Counted from the stretch's first letter, positions 17,219 to 26,251 are shown. The stretch is DNA of 40,916 nt from Acetobacteraceae bacterium (GCA_947379865.1 CANCOY010000015.1:1-40916), one strand, 5' to 3'. The notes: a model not told the origin generated them from the letters alone. Translations and numbers: made by a program.

Positions 17219-18286
17219 TCAGGCAATCGAGAACAGGTGGACGAGCGAGAGCACGAGGACAGCCAGGAACAGGGTTTCCCCAACCGCAAGTGCTATGGGC
17301 CGCCAGCCCAGCTGCGCCATCTCCTCGAACGAGGATTTCATGCCGATGGCGGCAATGGCGACGATCAGGCACCAGCGCGACCCATGGTTGAGCGCCGCAT
17401 CGACATTGGCGGGAATCACGCCCGTGCTGTTGATGGCAACCAGAATCACGAAGGCCACCAGGAACCAGGGCAGCCGCAGGCTGATGCCGCGCCGCCTGCC
17501 ACCACTCTGGGCCGTCTCCTCGGCTGCTTCGCCACGGGCGGCGATCTGGGCCACAAGGGGAACCGCGATCACCAGCGTTGCCACCCGGAACAGCTTGGTG
17601 AAGGTGGCGACATCACCCACCGCTGGCGAGATCAGATAACCGGCCCCCACCACCTGGGCGACATCATGGATCGTACCGCCCAGAAAGACTCCGGCGGCCG
17701 GCGCCGGCAGGTGCAGGGCGGTGACAAGCACCGGATAGAGAATCATCGCACAGGTAGACAGCGTGGTGACCGCCAGCACGGTGAAGATGGTATCGCGCTC
17801 GGCCCCCGGCCTGCGCGGCAGGACGGCGGCAATGGCCAGTGCCGCCGAGGCGCCACAGATCGCCACCGCGCCGCCGGTCAGCAGGCCCAGATGGGGATGC
17901 AGCCGCAGCACCTTGGCCAGGCCCCAGCCCACCGCAATGGTGGACGAGACCCCGATGAGGACGATCAGAACCGGCGCTGGCCCGAGGCCGGCCACCTGAT
18001 CCGCCGTGATCCGCGCACCCAGCAGGGCAACGCCCAGTCGCAGCACCATGGACGAGGCAAAAGCGATCCCCTTGGCAAAGCGGGCATCCCGGGACAGATG
18101 AAAGAAGGCCATGCCCATGAGCAGGCAATAGAGCAGCGTGGGACCGCCGTAATGATCCGAGACAAAGGAAGCAGCCATGGCGAGCATGGCGGACATGGCA
18201 AAACCGGGCCAGCGGACCGCCACAAAGGCGAACGCCTCGCCAAGCCGACCGGTCGGGCCCGGTGCTCCCGCCTGTGTCTGCCCCAT
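17219..18286 (-). CDS. YeiH family putative sulfate exporter (UPF0324)
   Basis: A 355-residue integral membrane protein with about 10 hydrophobic segments. The conserved family sequence GGAVAICGASAALAIAAVLP and the motif FLGGTIHDVAQVVGAGY are both present. YeiH-type proteins are annotated as putative sulfate or sulfite exporters, but transport has been shown for few members, so the substrate here is open. A GGGGGG ribosome-binding sequence precedes the ATG at 18286. It lies directly upstream of ureD on the same strand with an 80-base gap, and could be read as the first gene of a longer urease transcript. It is divergent from typA. Confidence 0.85.
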   Translation of the reverse strand: MGQTQAGAPGPTGRLGEAFAFVAVRWPGFAMSAMLAMAASFVSDHYGGPTLLYCLLMGMAFFHLSRDARFAKGIAFASSMVLRLGVALLGARITADQVAGLGPAPVLIVLIGVSSTIAVGWGLAKVLRLHPHLGLLTGGAVAICGASAALAIAAVLPRRPGAERDTIFTVLAVTTLSTCAMILYPVLVTALHLPAPAAGVFLGGTIHDVAQVVGAGYLISPAVGDVATFTKLFRVATLVIAVPLVAQIAARGEAAEETAQSGGRRRGISLRLPWFLVAFVILVAINSTGVIPANVDAALNHGSRWCLIVAIAAIGMKSSFEEMAQLGWRPIALAVGETLFLAVLVLSLVHLFSIA

Positions 18287-18450
18287 GTTCCCCCCCGCCG
18301 ACGGCCGGCGTATTTCACGCCGGGCATCTGTTTAATGGCCCAGTATGATCCGGGCCCGGCCAGCATGGCGAGCGCTGGCCCCTTGATCATCGGAAATTGG
18401 TCCCATCATCTTAACATTGCGGCACAAAACACCGGGGCCTGAGGTTTTCC

Positions 18451-18478
18451 TTGAAGCGTCACACGCCATGGCTATACT
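18451..18478 (+). promoter_or_regulatory. Predicted sigma-70-type promoter of typA
   Basis: TTGAAG at 18451-18456 and TATACT at 18473-18478 with a 16-base spacer. Transcription would begin near 18485, leaving a leader of about 73 bases before the typA start. The rest of the 271 bases between the YeiH gene and typA shows nothing I can name. Confidence 0.5.
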
Positions 18479-18557
18479 CCGCGCGAAATTTGTTGCGGTG
18501 CAGCGATGGACCCCTGTCCTCGCCCCCAGGCCCCTTTTGGCCCGCCGCTATCCCGAG

Positions 18558-20396
18558 ATGAAGATGAAGATCCGCAATATCGCGATTATCGCGCACGTCG
18601 ACCATGGCAAGACGACACTCGTTGACCAGCTCATGAAGCAGTCCGGCACCTTCCGCGCCAACCAGCAGGTGGCGGAACGGGCAATGGATTCCAACGACCT
18701 CGAGCGCGAACGTGGCATCACCATTCTCGCCAAGGCGACGTCGGTTGTGCACAACGACATCCGCATCAACATCGTCGACACCCCGGGCCACGCCGACTTT
18801 GGCGGCGAGGTGGAGCGCATCCTGTCGATGGTGGACGGCGTGATTTTGTTGGTGGACGCGGCCGAAGGGCCGATGCCGCAGACCAAGTTCGTCACCGGCA
18901 AGGCGCTTGCTCTCGGCCTGCGCCCGATCGTCGTCATCAACAAGGCCGACCGCCCGGATGCCCGCGCGGACGAGGTGCTGAACGAGATCTTCGATCTGTT
19001 CGCCGCCCTTGACGCCGATGACGACCAGCTGGATTTCCCGCATCTGTTTGCCTCGGGCAAGCAGGGCTGGGCCTCTGACAACCTTGGCGACGAGCGCCGG
19101 GGCCTGGAGCCGCTGTTCGAGCGCGTCATCGCCCATGTGCCTGAGCCCGACGCCGTCCAGCACATCGACGAGCCGTTCACCATGCTCGTCAGCCTGATCG
19201 AGGCCGACCCCTATCTGGGCCGCATTCTGACCGGGCGCATCCAGTCGGGCGTTGTGCGCCCCAACATGAGCGTACGCGCCCTCAGCCCCGATGGCACCCC
19301 GGTTGAGCTGGGCCGCATTTCCAAGATCCTGGCCTTCCGGGGCCTGGAGCGCAGCGCACTGGACGAAGGCCAGGCGGGCGACATCGTTGCCCTTGCCGGC
19401 ATGACCAAGGCAACAGTGGCCGACACCATCGCCGACACCGTCGTGACGGTGCCGATCCAGGCCGTGCCGGTTGATCCGCCGACGCTCGCCATGACCTTTT
19501 CCATCAATGATTCGCCCCTGGCCGGCCAGGAAGGCTCCAAGGTGCAGTCGCGCGTCATTCGCGAGCGCCTGCTGCGCGAGGCCGAGGGCAATGTTGCGCT
19601 GGCCGTGCGCCAGAGCGAAGAAAACGATGCCTTTGAAGTGGCTGGCCGTGGCGAACTGCAGCTGGGCATCCTGATCGAGACCATGCGCCGTGAAGGCTTT
19701 GAGCTCTCCATCAGCCGGCCGCGCGTGATTTTCCGTGATGATCCGGAAACACGCCAGCGTCTGGAGCCGATCGAGTCCGTGCAGGTCGACGTGGACGAGG
19801 AATTCACCGGCATCGTCGTGGAGAAGATGAGCCAGCGGAAGGCGGAACTGCAAGACATGCGGCCGTCTGGCGGCGGCAAGACCCGCCTTACGTTCAATGC
19901 CCCGTCGCGCGGCCTGATCGGCTATCACGGCGAATTCCTGACGGATACGCGCGGCACCGGCATCATGAACCGCTCGTTCCTGGAATACGGCCCCTACAAG
20001 GGCGTGATCGCAGGCCGCGTAAAGGGCGTGCTGATCGCCAATGATACCGGCGTTGCCGTGGCCTATGCGCTGTGGAACCTGGAAGATCGCGGCCCGATGT
20101 TCATCGATCCGGGCGCGAAGGTCTATCAGGGCATGATCATCGGCGAGCATACCCGCGACAACGACCTTGAGGTCAATCCGATGAAGGGCAAGCAATTGAC
20201 CAACATCCGGACCACTTCCAAGGACGAAGCCGTGCGCCTGACGCCGCCGCGCCGGATGAGCCTGGAACAGGCCATCGCCTATGTCGGCGACGATGAACTG
20301 GTGGAAGTGACGCCGCAGAGCATCCGCCTGCGCAAGCGCCACCTTGACCCGAACATCCGCAAACGCATGTCGCGCTCTTCCGATTCCGCTGCCTGA
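18558..20396 (+). CDS. typA: Ribosome-associated GTPase TypA/BipA
   Basis: About 612 residues, the normal TypA length. It is a translational GTPase that binds the 70S ribosome and helps 50S assembly and stress adaptation. G1 is AHVDHGKTTL, the switch region is ERERGITILAK, G3 is DTPGHADFGGEVER and G4 is NKADRP. The EF-G-like domain III and V and the TypA-specific C-terminal domain (GTGIMNRSFLEYGPYKG) follow. Start is ATG 18558 (MKMKIRN); the ATG at 18564 is equally possible. A perfect hairpin surrounds the stop codon. Confidence 0.97.
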   Translation: MKMKIRNIAIIAHVDHGKTTLVDQLMKQSGTFRANQQVAERAMDSNDLERERGITILAKATSVVHNDIRINIVDTPGHADFGGEVERILSMVDGVILLVDAAEGPMPQTKFVTGKALALGLRPIVVINKADRPDARADEVLNEIFDLFAALDADDDQLDFPHLFASGKQGWASDNLGDERRGLEPLFERVIAHVPEPDAVQHIDEPFTMLVSLIEADPYLGRILTGRIQSGVVRPNMSVRALSPDGTPVELGRISKILAFRGLERSALDEGQAGDIVALAGMTKATVADTIADTVVTVPIQAVPVDPPTLAMTFSINDSPLAGQEGSKVQSRVIRERLLREAEGNVALAVRQSEENDAFEVAGRGELQLGILIETMRREGFELSISRPRVIFRDDPETRQRLEPIESVQVDVDEEFTGIVVEKMSQRKAELQDMRPSGGGKTRLTFNAPSRGLIGYHGEFLTDTRGTGIMNRSFLEYGPYKGVIAGRVKGVLIANDTGVAVAYALWNLEDRGPMFIDPGAKVYQGMIIGEHTRDNDLEVNPMKGKQLTNIRTTSKDEAVRLTPPRRMSLEQAIAYVGDDELVEVTPQSIRLRKRHLDPNIRKRMSRSSDSAA

Positions 20397-20409
20397 CCGG
20401 CAGCGGAAT
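20383..20409 (+). terminator. Hairpin containing the typA stop codon
   Basis: A perfect 11-bp stem, ATTCCGCTGCC (20383-20393) with GGCAGCGGAAT (20399-20409), and a five-base loop that begins with the TGA stop. A second hairpin follows: CGCCGCTT (20413-20420) and AAGCGGCG (20437-20444). Neither has a strong T-run, so the pair may work as a weak terminator or protect the 3' end. Confidence 0.5.
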
Positions 20410-20772
20410 TCCCGCCGCTTGGGGAAGATTTCTCCAAAGCGGCGAATAATCCCGATATTTTCGGAACCAGAACCTCATTTGCTCCATTTGGGAGTTATGT
20501 TGTATCGCCACGCGGCGAGGCACCCGTCATAGTCGAACACAGAGAGATTGGCGCACGGCCGATCATGTGGCGATGACGGGCACCACACCCCAAATCGGTC
20601 GCTCCATGATCCCTGCTGACGGTAGCCACCCCCAAACATTCTCCGTACAGGGAATGGTGGGGAGCCTGACGACCTTGTCAGCATGAATGATGCGCCTGTT
20701 TATCAGCCCTGAATTGCATCTGGGTTGGATGCAATCCATCCTGACCCGTGGCGACATGAGGAGCACTGAGAA
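20410..20772 (+). other. Structured intergenic region between typA and the XRE regulator
   Basis: No protein gene fits these bases. Nested complementary segments are visible: ATTTGGG (20486-20492) with CCCAAAT (20589-20595), enclosing ATCGCCAC (20504-20511) with GTGGCGAT (20567-20574). A competing pairing is CCCGTCAT (20523-20530) with ATGACGGG (20573-20580). A further imperfect hairpin covers 20631-20662. Together they could be a small RNA or a long regulatory leader of the downstream regulator gene. No known RNA family was recognised. Confidence 0.35.
20713..20735 (+). promoter_or_regulatory. Inverted repeat upstream of the XRE regulator gene
   Basis: A perfect 8-bp inverted repeat, ATTGCATC (20713-20720) and GATGCAAT (20728-20735), with a 7-base spacer, 37 bases before the regulator's start codon. 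Its size and place suit an operator for autoregulation by a dimeric HTH protein; binding is inferred only. Confidence 0.45.
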
Positions 20773-21195
20773 ATGGCAAAAACCAGCATCGACACCCATA
20801 TTGGCACACGCATTCGCCAGCGCCGCCTGCTCCTTGGGCTGTCGCAGCAGAAACTGGCCCTGCGCATTGGCCTGGCCTTCCAGCAGGTCCAGAAGTACGA
20901 AACCGGCGCCAGCAAGGTAAGCCCCGGCCGTCTGATTGCGCTGAGCGAAGCGCTGGACGTGCCGATGATGTTCTTCTTTGACGGCCTCGCCAGCATGACT
21001 GCCGCACGTACCGGCACCATGACCAATGATCCGTTCAAGAACCGCGAGACCCTTGAAGTGGTCCGCGCCTTCAACCAGCTGCCGGTGATCCAGCGTCAGG
21101 CCGTGGTCTCGCTGGTCAAGGCCATGGCTGATCGCGCCGAAGCCGGCCCGCCTGCTGGCATTGTCGTTGAAGACGGCCTCGGCGCCGAGGCCTGA
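20773..21195 (+). CDS. XRE-family helix-turn-helix transcriptional regulator
   Basis: 140 residues. The HTH domain covers about residues 9-65 with the core SQQKLALRIGLAFQQVQKYE and ETGASKVSPGRLIALSEAL. The C-terminal half is helical and ends in an acidic tail. The AFQQVQKYETGA signature is shared with small alphaproteobacterial regulators such as PraR-like proteins, which control biofilm and nodulation or nitrogen genes in rhizobia; assignment to that subgroup is tentative. AGGAG lies upstream of the ATG at about 10 bases' spacing, and a perfect inverted repeat precedes it. Its TGA stop abuts the convergent glpD stop inside a 14-base palindrome. Confidence 0.88.
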   Translation: MAKTSIDTHIGTRIRQRRLLLGLSQQKLALRIGLAFQQVQKYETGASKVSPGRLIALSEALDVPMMFFFDGLASMTAARTGTMTNDPFKNRETLEVVRAFNQLPVIQRQAVVSLVKAMADRAEAGPPAGIVVEDGLGAEA

Positions 21196-21202
21196 TCAGG
21201 CC
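21189..21202. terminator. 14-base palindrome at the XRE-glpD convergent junction
   Basis: GGCCTGATCAGGCC is a perfect palindrome. Its centre TGATCA contains the TGA stop of the XRE gene on the plus strand and the TGA of glpD on the minus strand, so there are no bases between the two coding regions. With almost no loop it is a poor hairpin; a role in termination is only a suggestion. Confidence 0.3.
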
Positions 21203-22704
21203 CGCCGATTGCGTGCCGCGAACCAGGCGGCCACCGCCGTACGACCCGCGTCATCCAGAACGATGAAGGTCTTGGTCCGGCGATACAGGAAATCCTCTGC
21301 GGTCACCGCATCTTCGACGGTGGCTGCGTGGAGCAGTTCCACCTCGGGCAGGCCCGGCGCCACCTCGACCGCGAGCGCCGGCTCTGCCAGCACGCGGGCG
21401 TAGAGGTCGCGCGTCACGTCGCCATAGGTAAATACCCAGCGCTGGCGGACGGCCGGGGCGATCAGGTCTGGTCCGGTTTCAGCAAGAACAGCTAGCTGCG
21501 CCCGGTCCAACTGGCCGCCATGCAGCGGCGCATGCTCCGTCCACGACGGTCCAAGCGCGATGCCAGCCTGCGCCAGGGTATCCATCACGTGTTCGCCCAG
21601 CTTGCGATGGGTCGTCAGCTTGCCGCCATAGATGGTAACCAGCGGCCCGGCACCCGGTTGTTTCAGGTCGATCACATAGTCGCGGGTCACCTCGCTGGGA
21701 TTGGCCGAGCCATCGTCCACCAGCGGGCGCACGCCGGACCAGGTCCACACCACATCGTCCGGGCCAACCGCGTGATCGAAAAAGTCACGGTAACAGGCCA
21801 GCAGATAATCGCGCTCGGCATCGGTGCACTGGACGGACGCGGGGTCGCCCTGATGCACCACGTCGGTGGTGCCAAGGATCAGGAAACGGCCCAGCCAGGG
21901 CAGGACGAAAACAACCCGGCCATCGGTGTTCTGCAAGGTGAAGGCCCGGGTTTCCTGTGGTTCCGGCATGGGGATCACCACATGGCTGCCCCGCACCAGC
22001 TTCAGGCCGCGCGCTGCCGGATGCTGGCCATCCGCCCCGGTCACGGTGCCCAACAGGCGCGCCGCCCACGGGCCGGCTGCATTCACCAGGCTGCGGGCGC
22101 GCACCGTTTCTTGCGCGCCGTGGCTCTCAACCTCAGCCGTATAAAGGCCGTCCACCACCGCCACCGAAGTGACCCGACGGTAGTTGCCGATATCGGCCCC
22201 CCGGCTGCGGGCATCGAGCAGGGTTTCAAGGGTGAGGCGCGCGTCATCCGTCCAGCAGTCGGGATAATGCATCACGGCCCGCGCCCGCCCCTTTCTGAAA
22301 CGGGGGATCGCAGCCATGGCAGCCCGGCTCAGGCGGCCACTGCGGCCAAGCAGGCGGCGACCCGACAGGAAGTCATAAAGCCGCAGGCCAATGTGGACCA
22401 TCCAGGCGGGCCTTGGCTGATCCGCCGTGATCGGCAACAGGAACTCGAGGGGAAAGACGAGATGGGGGGCGGTGCGCATAAGCACCTCGCGCTCGCGCAG
22501 CGACTCGCGCACCAGGCGGAATTCATACTGCTCCAGATAGCGGATGCCGCCGTGGATCAGCTTGGATGAGGCCGACGAGGTGGCATGGGCATAGTCCCCG
22601 GCCTCGGCCAGATAGACCGTCAGGCCACGGCCCACGGCATCGCGCGCAACCGCGGCACCATTAATGCCACCACCAATAACAAGAAGATCAAAGATACGGG
22701 ACAT
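21196..22704 (-). CDS. glpD: Aerobic glycerol-3-phosphate dehydrogenase GlpD
   Basis: A 502-residue FAD-dependent membrane-associated enzyme that oxidises sn-glycerol 3-phosphate to dihydroxyacetone phosphate and passes electrons to quinone. The FAD-binding GxGxxG motif is LVIGGGINGAAVARDAVGRG, followed by the family sequences SSASSKLIHGGIRYLEQYEF and LVNAAGPWA. Near the end of the catalytic domain is TIYGGKLTTHRKLGE. The C-terminal helical domain is complete. No glpK, glpF or glpR gene is adjacent, so it stands alone, divergent from hisN across 91 bases. Confidence 0.95.
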   Translation of the reverse strand: MSRIFDLLVIGGGINGAAVARDAVGRGLTVYLAEAGDYAHATSSASSKLIHGGIRYLEQYEFRLVRESLREREVLMRTAPHLVFPLEFLLPITADQPRPAWMVHIGLRLYDFLSGRRLLGRSGRLSRAAMAAIPRFRKGRARAVMHYPDCWTDDARLTLETLLDARSRGADIGNYRRVTSVAVVDGLYTAEVESHGAQETVRARSLVNAAGPWAARLLGTVTGADGQHPAARGLKLVRGSHVVIPMPEPQETRAFTLQNTDGRVVFVLPWLGRFLILGTTDVVHQGDPASVQCTDAERDYLLACYRDFFDHAVGPDDVVWTWSGVRPLVDDGSANPSEVTRDYVIDLKQPGAGPLVTIYGGKLTTHRKLGEHVMDTLAQAGIALGPSWTEHAPLHGGQLDRAQLAVLAETGPDLIAPAVRQRWVFTYGDVTRDLYARVLAEPALAVEVAPGLPEVELLHAATVEDAVTAEDFLYRRTKTFIVLDDAGRTAVAAWFAARNRRA

Positions 22705-22795
22705 GTCGCTTCCGCCTGGGTCTGCACAGCATATAGCGCGTGCGCCGGCATCTGCGAGGGTTTAGGGTCCCGCCAGTTTCAGGCGGAGGCATGCC

Positions 22796-23605
22796 GTGGC
22801 ACTGGGTACGGACGAGATTGCGACATATCTGGCATTTGCGGAACAACTGGCCGACGCCTCGGGCAAGGCGATCCTGCCCCATTTTCGTCAGCAGATGGCG
22901 GTGGAAGACAAGGGCAGCCGGGCCGATGGCAATGGCCGCTACGACCCCGTCACCGCCGCTGACAAGGCGGCAGAGGCCGCCATCCGCAGCCTGATCAAGA
23001 CGCACCATCCCGATCATGGCATTCACGGCGAGGAAGAGGGTGTGGAGCCCGGAACCTCACCCCTGCTCTGGGTGATCGACCCCATCGATGGCACCCGCGC
23101 CTTCATCACCGGCATGCCGCTGTGGGGCACGCTGATTGCCTTGAATGACGGCATCCGGCCGGTGCTTGGCGTGATGGACCAGCCCTTCACGGGGGAGCGC
23201 TTTCTGGGCTGGGGTACAGGCGCCAGGCTGGGGGACCGCACCCTGTCGACCCGCCCCTGTGCCAGCCTGGCGCAGGCGCAGGTCATGGCAACCGACCCGC
23301 GCATGTTTACCGAGCCAGATACCCGCGCCGCCTTTGACGCCGTGGAGGCGCAAGCGCGCATGACCCGCTATGGCGGCGATTGCTATGCCTATTGCATGCT
23401 GGCCATGGGCTTTGTCGATCTGGTGATCGAAGGCAGCCTGCAACCCTATGACGTGCAGGCCCTGATCCCCATCGTCGAGGGAGCCGGCGGCCTGTTCACC
23501 AGTTGGACCGGTGGCCCCGCCGACCAGGGTGGCCTCGTTGTGGCTGCGGGCGATGCCCGCGTCCATGCCGAGGCGCTGGCCATCCTGCGACCGTTCATCA
23601 CCTGA
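22796..23605 (+). CDS. hisN: Histidinol-phosphatase HisN (inositol monophosphatase family)
   Basis: 269 residues of the Mg-dependent IMPase superfamily. The metal-binding motifs are GEEEG (about residues 80-84) and WVIDPIDGTRAFITG, with a later GGDCYAY and QPYDVQALIPIVEGAGG. The RAFITGMPLWGTLIAL version of the second motif is typical of HisN-type histidinol phosphatases rather than of SuhB. The GTG start at 22796 is supported by a GGAGG sequence about seven bases upstream. HisZ is encoded 11 kb away on this window, but no other his genes are adjacent. Confidence 0.88.
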   Translation: MALGTDEIATYLAFAEQLADASGKAILPHFRQQMAVEDKGSRADGNGRYDPVTAADKAAEAAIRSLIKTHHPDHGIHGEEEGVEPGTSPLLWVIDPIDGTRAFITGMPLWGTLIALNDGIRPVLGVMDQPFTGERFLGWGTGARLGDRTLSTRPCASLAQAQVMATDPRMFTEPDTRAAFDAVEAQARMTRYGGDCYAYCMLAMGFVDLVIEGSLQPYDVQALIPIVEGAGGLFTSWTGGPADQGGLVVAAGDARVHAEALAILRPFIT

Positions 23606-23626
23606 TCCTGGGCCTGACGCCGATCC

Positions 23627-25240
23627 TCAGCTGGCGGCAGCCAGGCTGGGATTGGCGTTCTGCTCGCGGGTCTCGAGGAAGCGGATCTGCGGCCAGTCGT
23701 CCTTGGTACGCTGCAGATACCAGGCATTGCGCGCCAGATAGACCAGCGCGCCATCGTGATCCTCGGCAAGGCCCATGCCGTTGGACTCGATGAAGCGCGT
23801 GAGAGCGGCCGCATCATCGGACTGGACCCAACGCGCCGTCTCGAACGGTGCCCCTTCAAAGCCGATCTCGAGGCCATATTCGACGGCGAGGCGCGAGGAC
23901 AGCACCTCGAACTGCAGTGGCCCGACGACGCCCACGATGTACTCGCCACCAATCCGGCGGCGGAAGACCTGCGAGGCGCCCTCTTCGGCCAGCTGTTCCA
24001 GCGCGCGCCTGAGGTGCTTTACCTTCATCGGGTCGTCCAGCTTGACCCGGCGCAGGATTTCCGGGGCAAAGCTCGGTACACCCACAAACATCAGGTTCTC
24101 ACCCTCGGTCAGGGTGTCGCCGATGCGCAAAGAGCCGTGGTTGGGAATGCCGATGATGTCGCCCGCATAGGCCTCGTCGGCAATATCGCGGTCGCCGGCC
24201 ATGAACATCACTGGCGCATTGACCGACATCATGCGTTCAGAGCGCACATGGCGCAGCTTCATGCCGCGCCGGAAGTGCCCCGAACACAGGCGCACAAAGG
24301 CCACGCGGTCGCGGTGGTTGGGGTCCATGTTGGCCTGGATCTTGAAGACAAAGCCCGAGACCTTGTCCTCGGCGGAATCAACCGAACGCCCCTGGGCGGC
24401 CTGGGGGCGTGGCGATGGCGCGAAGCTGCCGATGCCGGCCAGCAGTTCCGCAACACCAAAGTTGCGCAAGGCAGAGCCAAAGAAAACCGGGGTCAGATGG
24501 CCCTGAAGATAGGATTCGCGGTTGAAAGCCGGCATCAGGGCGCGCGCCATCTCCACTTCCTCGCGCAGACGCGCCACCAGGGCCTCGGGCACGGCGGCAT
24601 CGATGCGCGGGTCATCCAGGCCCTGCACGGCAACGATTTCAGGCAGGCGGCCCTTTTCCTCGCGGTCGATCAGGATCAGCCGGTCGTTGATCAGGTCGTA
24701 GCAGCCGTGGAAATCGCGCCCCATGCCAATGGGCCAGGTGGCCGGCGTGGTATCGAGCGCCAGGGTCTTTTCGATCTCGTCGAGCAGATCAAAGGGGTCG
24801 CGCGCCTCGCGGTCCATCTTGTTGATGAAGGTGATGATGGGTACGTCACGCAGACGGCAGACCTCGAACAGCTTGCGCGTGCGTGTCTCGATGCCCTTGG
24901 CGGCGTCGATCACCATCACGGCCGAATCGACCGCTGTCAGTGTGCGGTAGGTATCTTCCGAGAAGTCCTCATGGCCTGGCGTGTCGAGCAGGTTGAAGAT
25001 CTTCTTGTCGTGCTCGAACGTCATGACCGAGGCGGTGACGGAAATGCCGCGGTCCTGCTCCACCTTCATCCAGTCCGAACGCGCACGGCGCTGATCACCG
25101 CGTGCCTTCACGGCACCGGCCATCTGCACGGCGCCTGCGAACAGCAGCAGTTTTTCGGTCAGGGTCGTCTTGCCGGCGTCAGGATGCGAGATGATCGCAA
25201 AGGTGCGCCGCCGGTCGACAGCGTCATTGAGGACAGGCAA
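23627..25240 (-). CDS. prfC: Peptide chain release factor 3 (PrfC)
   Basis: A 537-residue translational GTPase that recycles RF1 and RF2. The G1 motif is SHPDAGKTTLTEKLL, the switch region EQDRGISVTASVM, G3 DTPGHEDFSEDTYR and G4 NKMDR. Later RF3-typical sequence includes ARNAWYLQRTKDDWPQ near the C-terminus, with about 17 extra residues. The proposed start is TTG 25240 with GAGG five bases before it; no ATG is available at a suitable place before the G1 motif. It is convergent with hisN with a 21-base gap. Confidence 0.95.
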   Translation of the reverse strand: MPVLNDAVDRRRTFAIISHPDAGKTTLTEKLLLFAGAVQMAGAVKARGDQRRARSDWMKVEQDRGISVTASVMTFEHDKKIFNLLDTPGHEDFSEDTYRTLTAVDSAVMVIDAAKGIETRTRKLFEVCRLRDVPIITFINKMDREARDPFDLLDEIEKTLALDTTPATWPIGMGRDFHGCYDLINDRLILIDREEKGRLPEIVAVQGLDDPRIDAAVPEALVARLREEVEMARALMPAFNRESYLQGHLTPVFFGSALRNFGVAELLAGIGSFAPSPRPQAAQGRSVDSAEDKVSGFVFKIQANMDPNHRDRVAFVRLCSGHFRRGMKLRHVRSERMMSVNAPVMFMAGDRDIADEAYAGDIIGIPNHGSLRIGDTLTEGENLMFVGVPSFAPEILRRVKLDDPMKVKHLRRALEQLAEEGASQVFRRRIGGEYIVGVVGPLQFEVLSSRLAVEYGLEIGFEGAPFETARWVQSDDAAALTRFIESNGMGLAEDHDGALVYLARNAWYLQRTKDDWPQIRFLETREQNANPSLAAAS

Positions 25241-25327
25241 TTCGGCCTCGGCTTGTGGGGGGTGGCTTTGTCGCTGCCAAACTAAGCACCCGCACGCCCC
25301 ACCGCAAGACGGACGAGACAGCAGCCC

Positions 25328-26251
25328 TCAGATTGGCTGGCTGGTGCCATCAAGCGGCAGAACATCCACCGCAACGCTAAGGGTATGGGCGCCACCACCG
25401 GCAATGATCCCGCGCACAGGCGCCACATCGTCATAGTCGCGGCCCCAGGCAAGGGTGATGTGATCAAGGCTGGGCAGGCAGTTGTTGGTGGGGTCCAGAT
25501 CAAGCCAGGCATCGCCAATCCAGGCGGCAAGCCACGCATGGCTGGCATCGGCCCCCACAAGGCGCGGCTTGCCCGGCGGCGGCAGGGTGCGCAGATAGCC
25601 AGAGACATAGCGGGCAGCAAGGCCAATGGACCGCAGGCAGCCGATCATCAGATGGGCAAAATCCTGGCAGACCCCCCGGCGGTTCTCCAGCACCTCTGCA
25701 ATGGGCGTGGTCAGGGTGGTGGCCTGGGGATCGAAGGTGAAATCCGTGTTGATGCGCCGGTTCAGGTCAACCAGGGCAGCCACAATGGGCCGACCGGGCG
25801 GAAAGCTTGGCTCGGCATAGCGCGCCAGTTCGACACTGGTGGGCACCAGCATGGAGTCAAAGAGGAATTCATGGGCGCTGACCGTGGCGGCATCGGCCGT
25901 CTCAAGGCGGTCGCGCACCTGTTCCCAGGGGGCGCCATCGCCGGCCGGCCGCACGGTGGCAATCAGTTCCACCTCGCACTCGGCCTCGATGATCAGTTCA
26001 CTGTGGCGGGTCTCGATGGTGAACTGCACCATCTCATTGCCAAAGTAATCCTGGCGCGGGCTCCACACCGCCGGCACCGGCTGCACGTCCAGACGACAGC
26101 CCACGACGCGCTGGTGCGGCAGGCTGCGTGGCGCCAGATGCACCAGCTGGTGGCCAGAGCCAACCGCATCCTCATAGACATAGGTGGTTACATGGCGGGC
26201 GCGGTAGCGCACGGAGCCGCTGGCCTCAGGCACGGGCGCCCCCTCCCCCAT
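25328..26251 (-). CDS. Transglutaminase-like cysteine protease family protein
   Basis: About 307 residues. An N-terminal beta-rich domain (about residues 15-120) is followed by a transglutaminase-like core. The catalytic triad is visible: C195 in RRGVCQDFAHL, H238 in DASHAWLAAW and D253 in DLDPTN. In bacteria such proteins are usually encoded next to circularly permuted ATP-grasp and alpha-E genes, exactly as here, where they are predicted to act on peptides; the substrate is unknown. The ATG at 26251 overlaps the end of the upstream gene by 26 bases, which suggests co-translation; a longer frame to 26341 lies wholly inside that gene. It is the second gene of a two-gene operon. Confidence 0.9.
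   Translation of the reverse strand: MGEGAPVPEASGSVRYRARHVTTYVYEDAVGSGHQLVHLAPRSLPHQRVVGCRLDVQPVPAVWSPRQDYFGNEMVQFTIETRHSELIIEAECEVELIATVRPAGDGAPWEQVRDRLETADAATVSAHEFLFDSMLVPTSVELARYAEPSFPPGRPIVAALVDLNRRINTDFTFDPQATTLTTPIAEVLENRRGVCQDFAHLMIGCLRSIGLAARYVSGYLRTLPPPGKPRLVGADASHAWLAAWIGDAWLDLDPTNNCLPSLDHITLAWGRDYDDVAPVRGIIAGGGAHTLSVAVDVLPLDGTSQPI

Noticed and set aside
17139..18420. Search for a nitrogen-regulated sigma-54 promoter before the YeiH gene or ureD
   Set aside because: No TGGCAC-N5-TTGC-like sequence was found on the minus strand in either gap.
18459..20342. Minus-strand open frame of 627 codons
   Set aside because: It is antisense to typA, whose GTPase motifs are intact; the His/Ala-rich product is typical of a shadow frame.
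23756..25285. Plus-strand open frame of 509 codons
   Set aside because: It is antisense to prfC and lacks recognisable domains.
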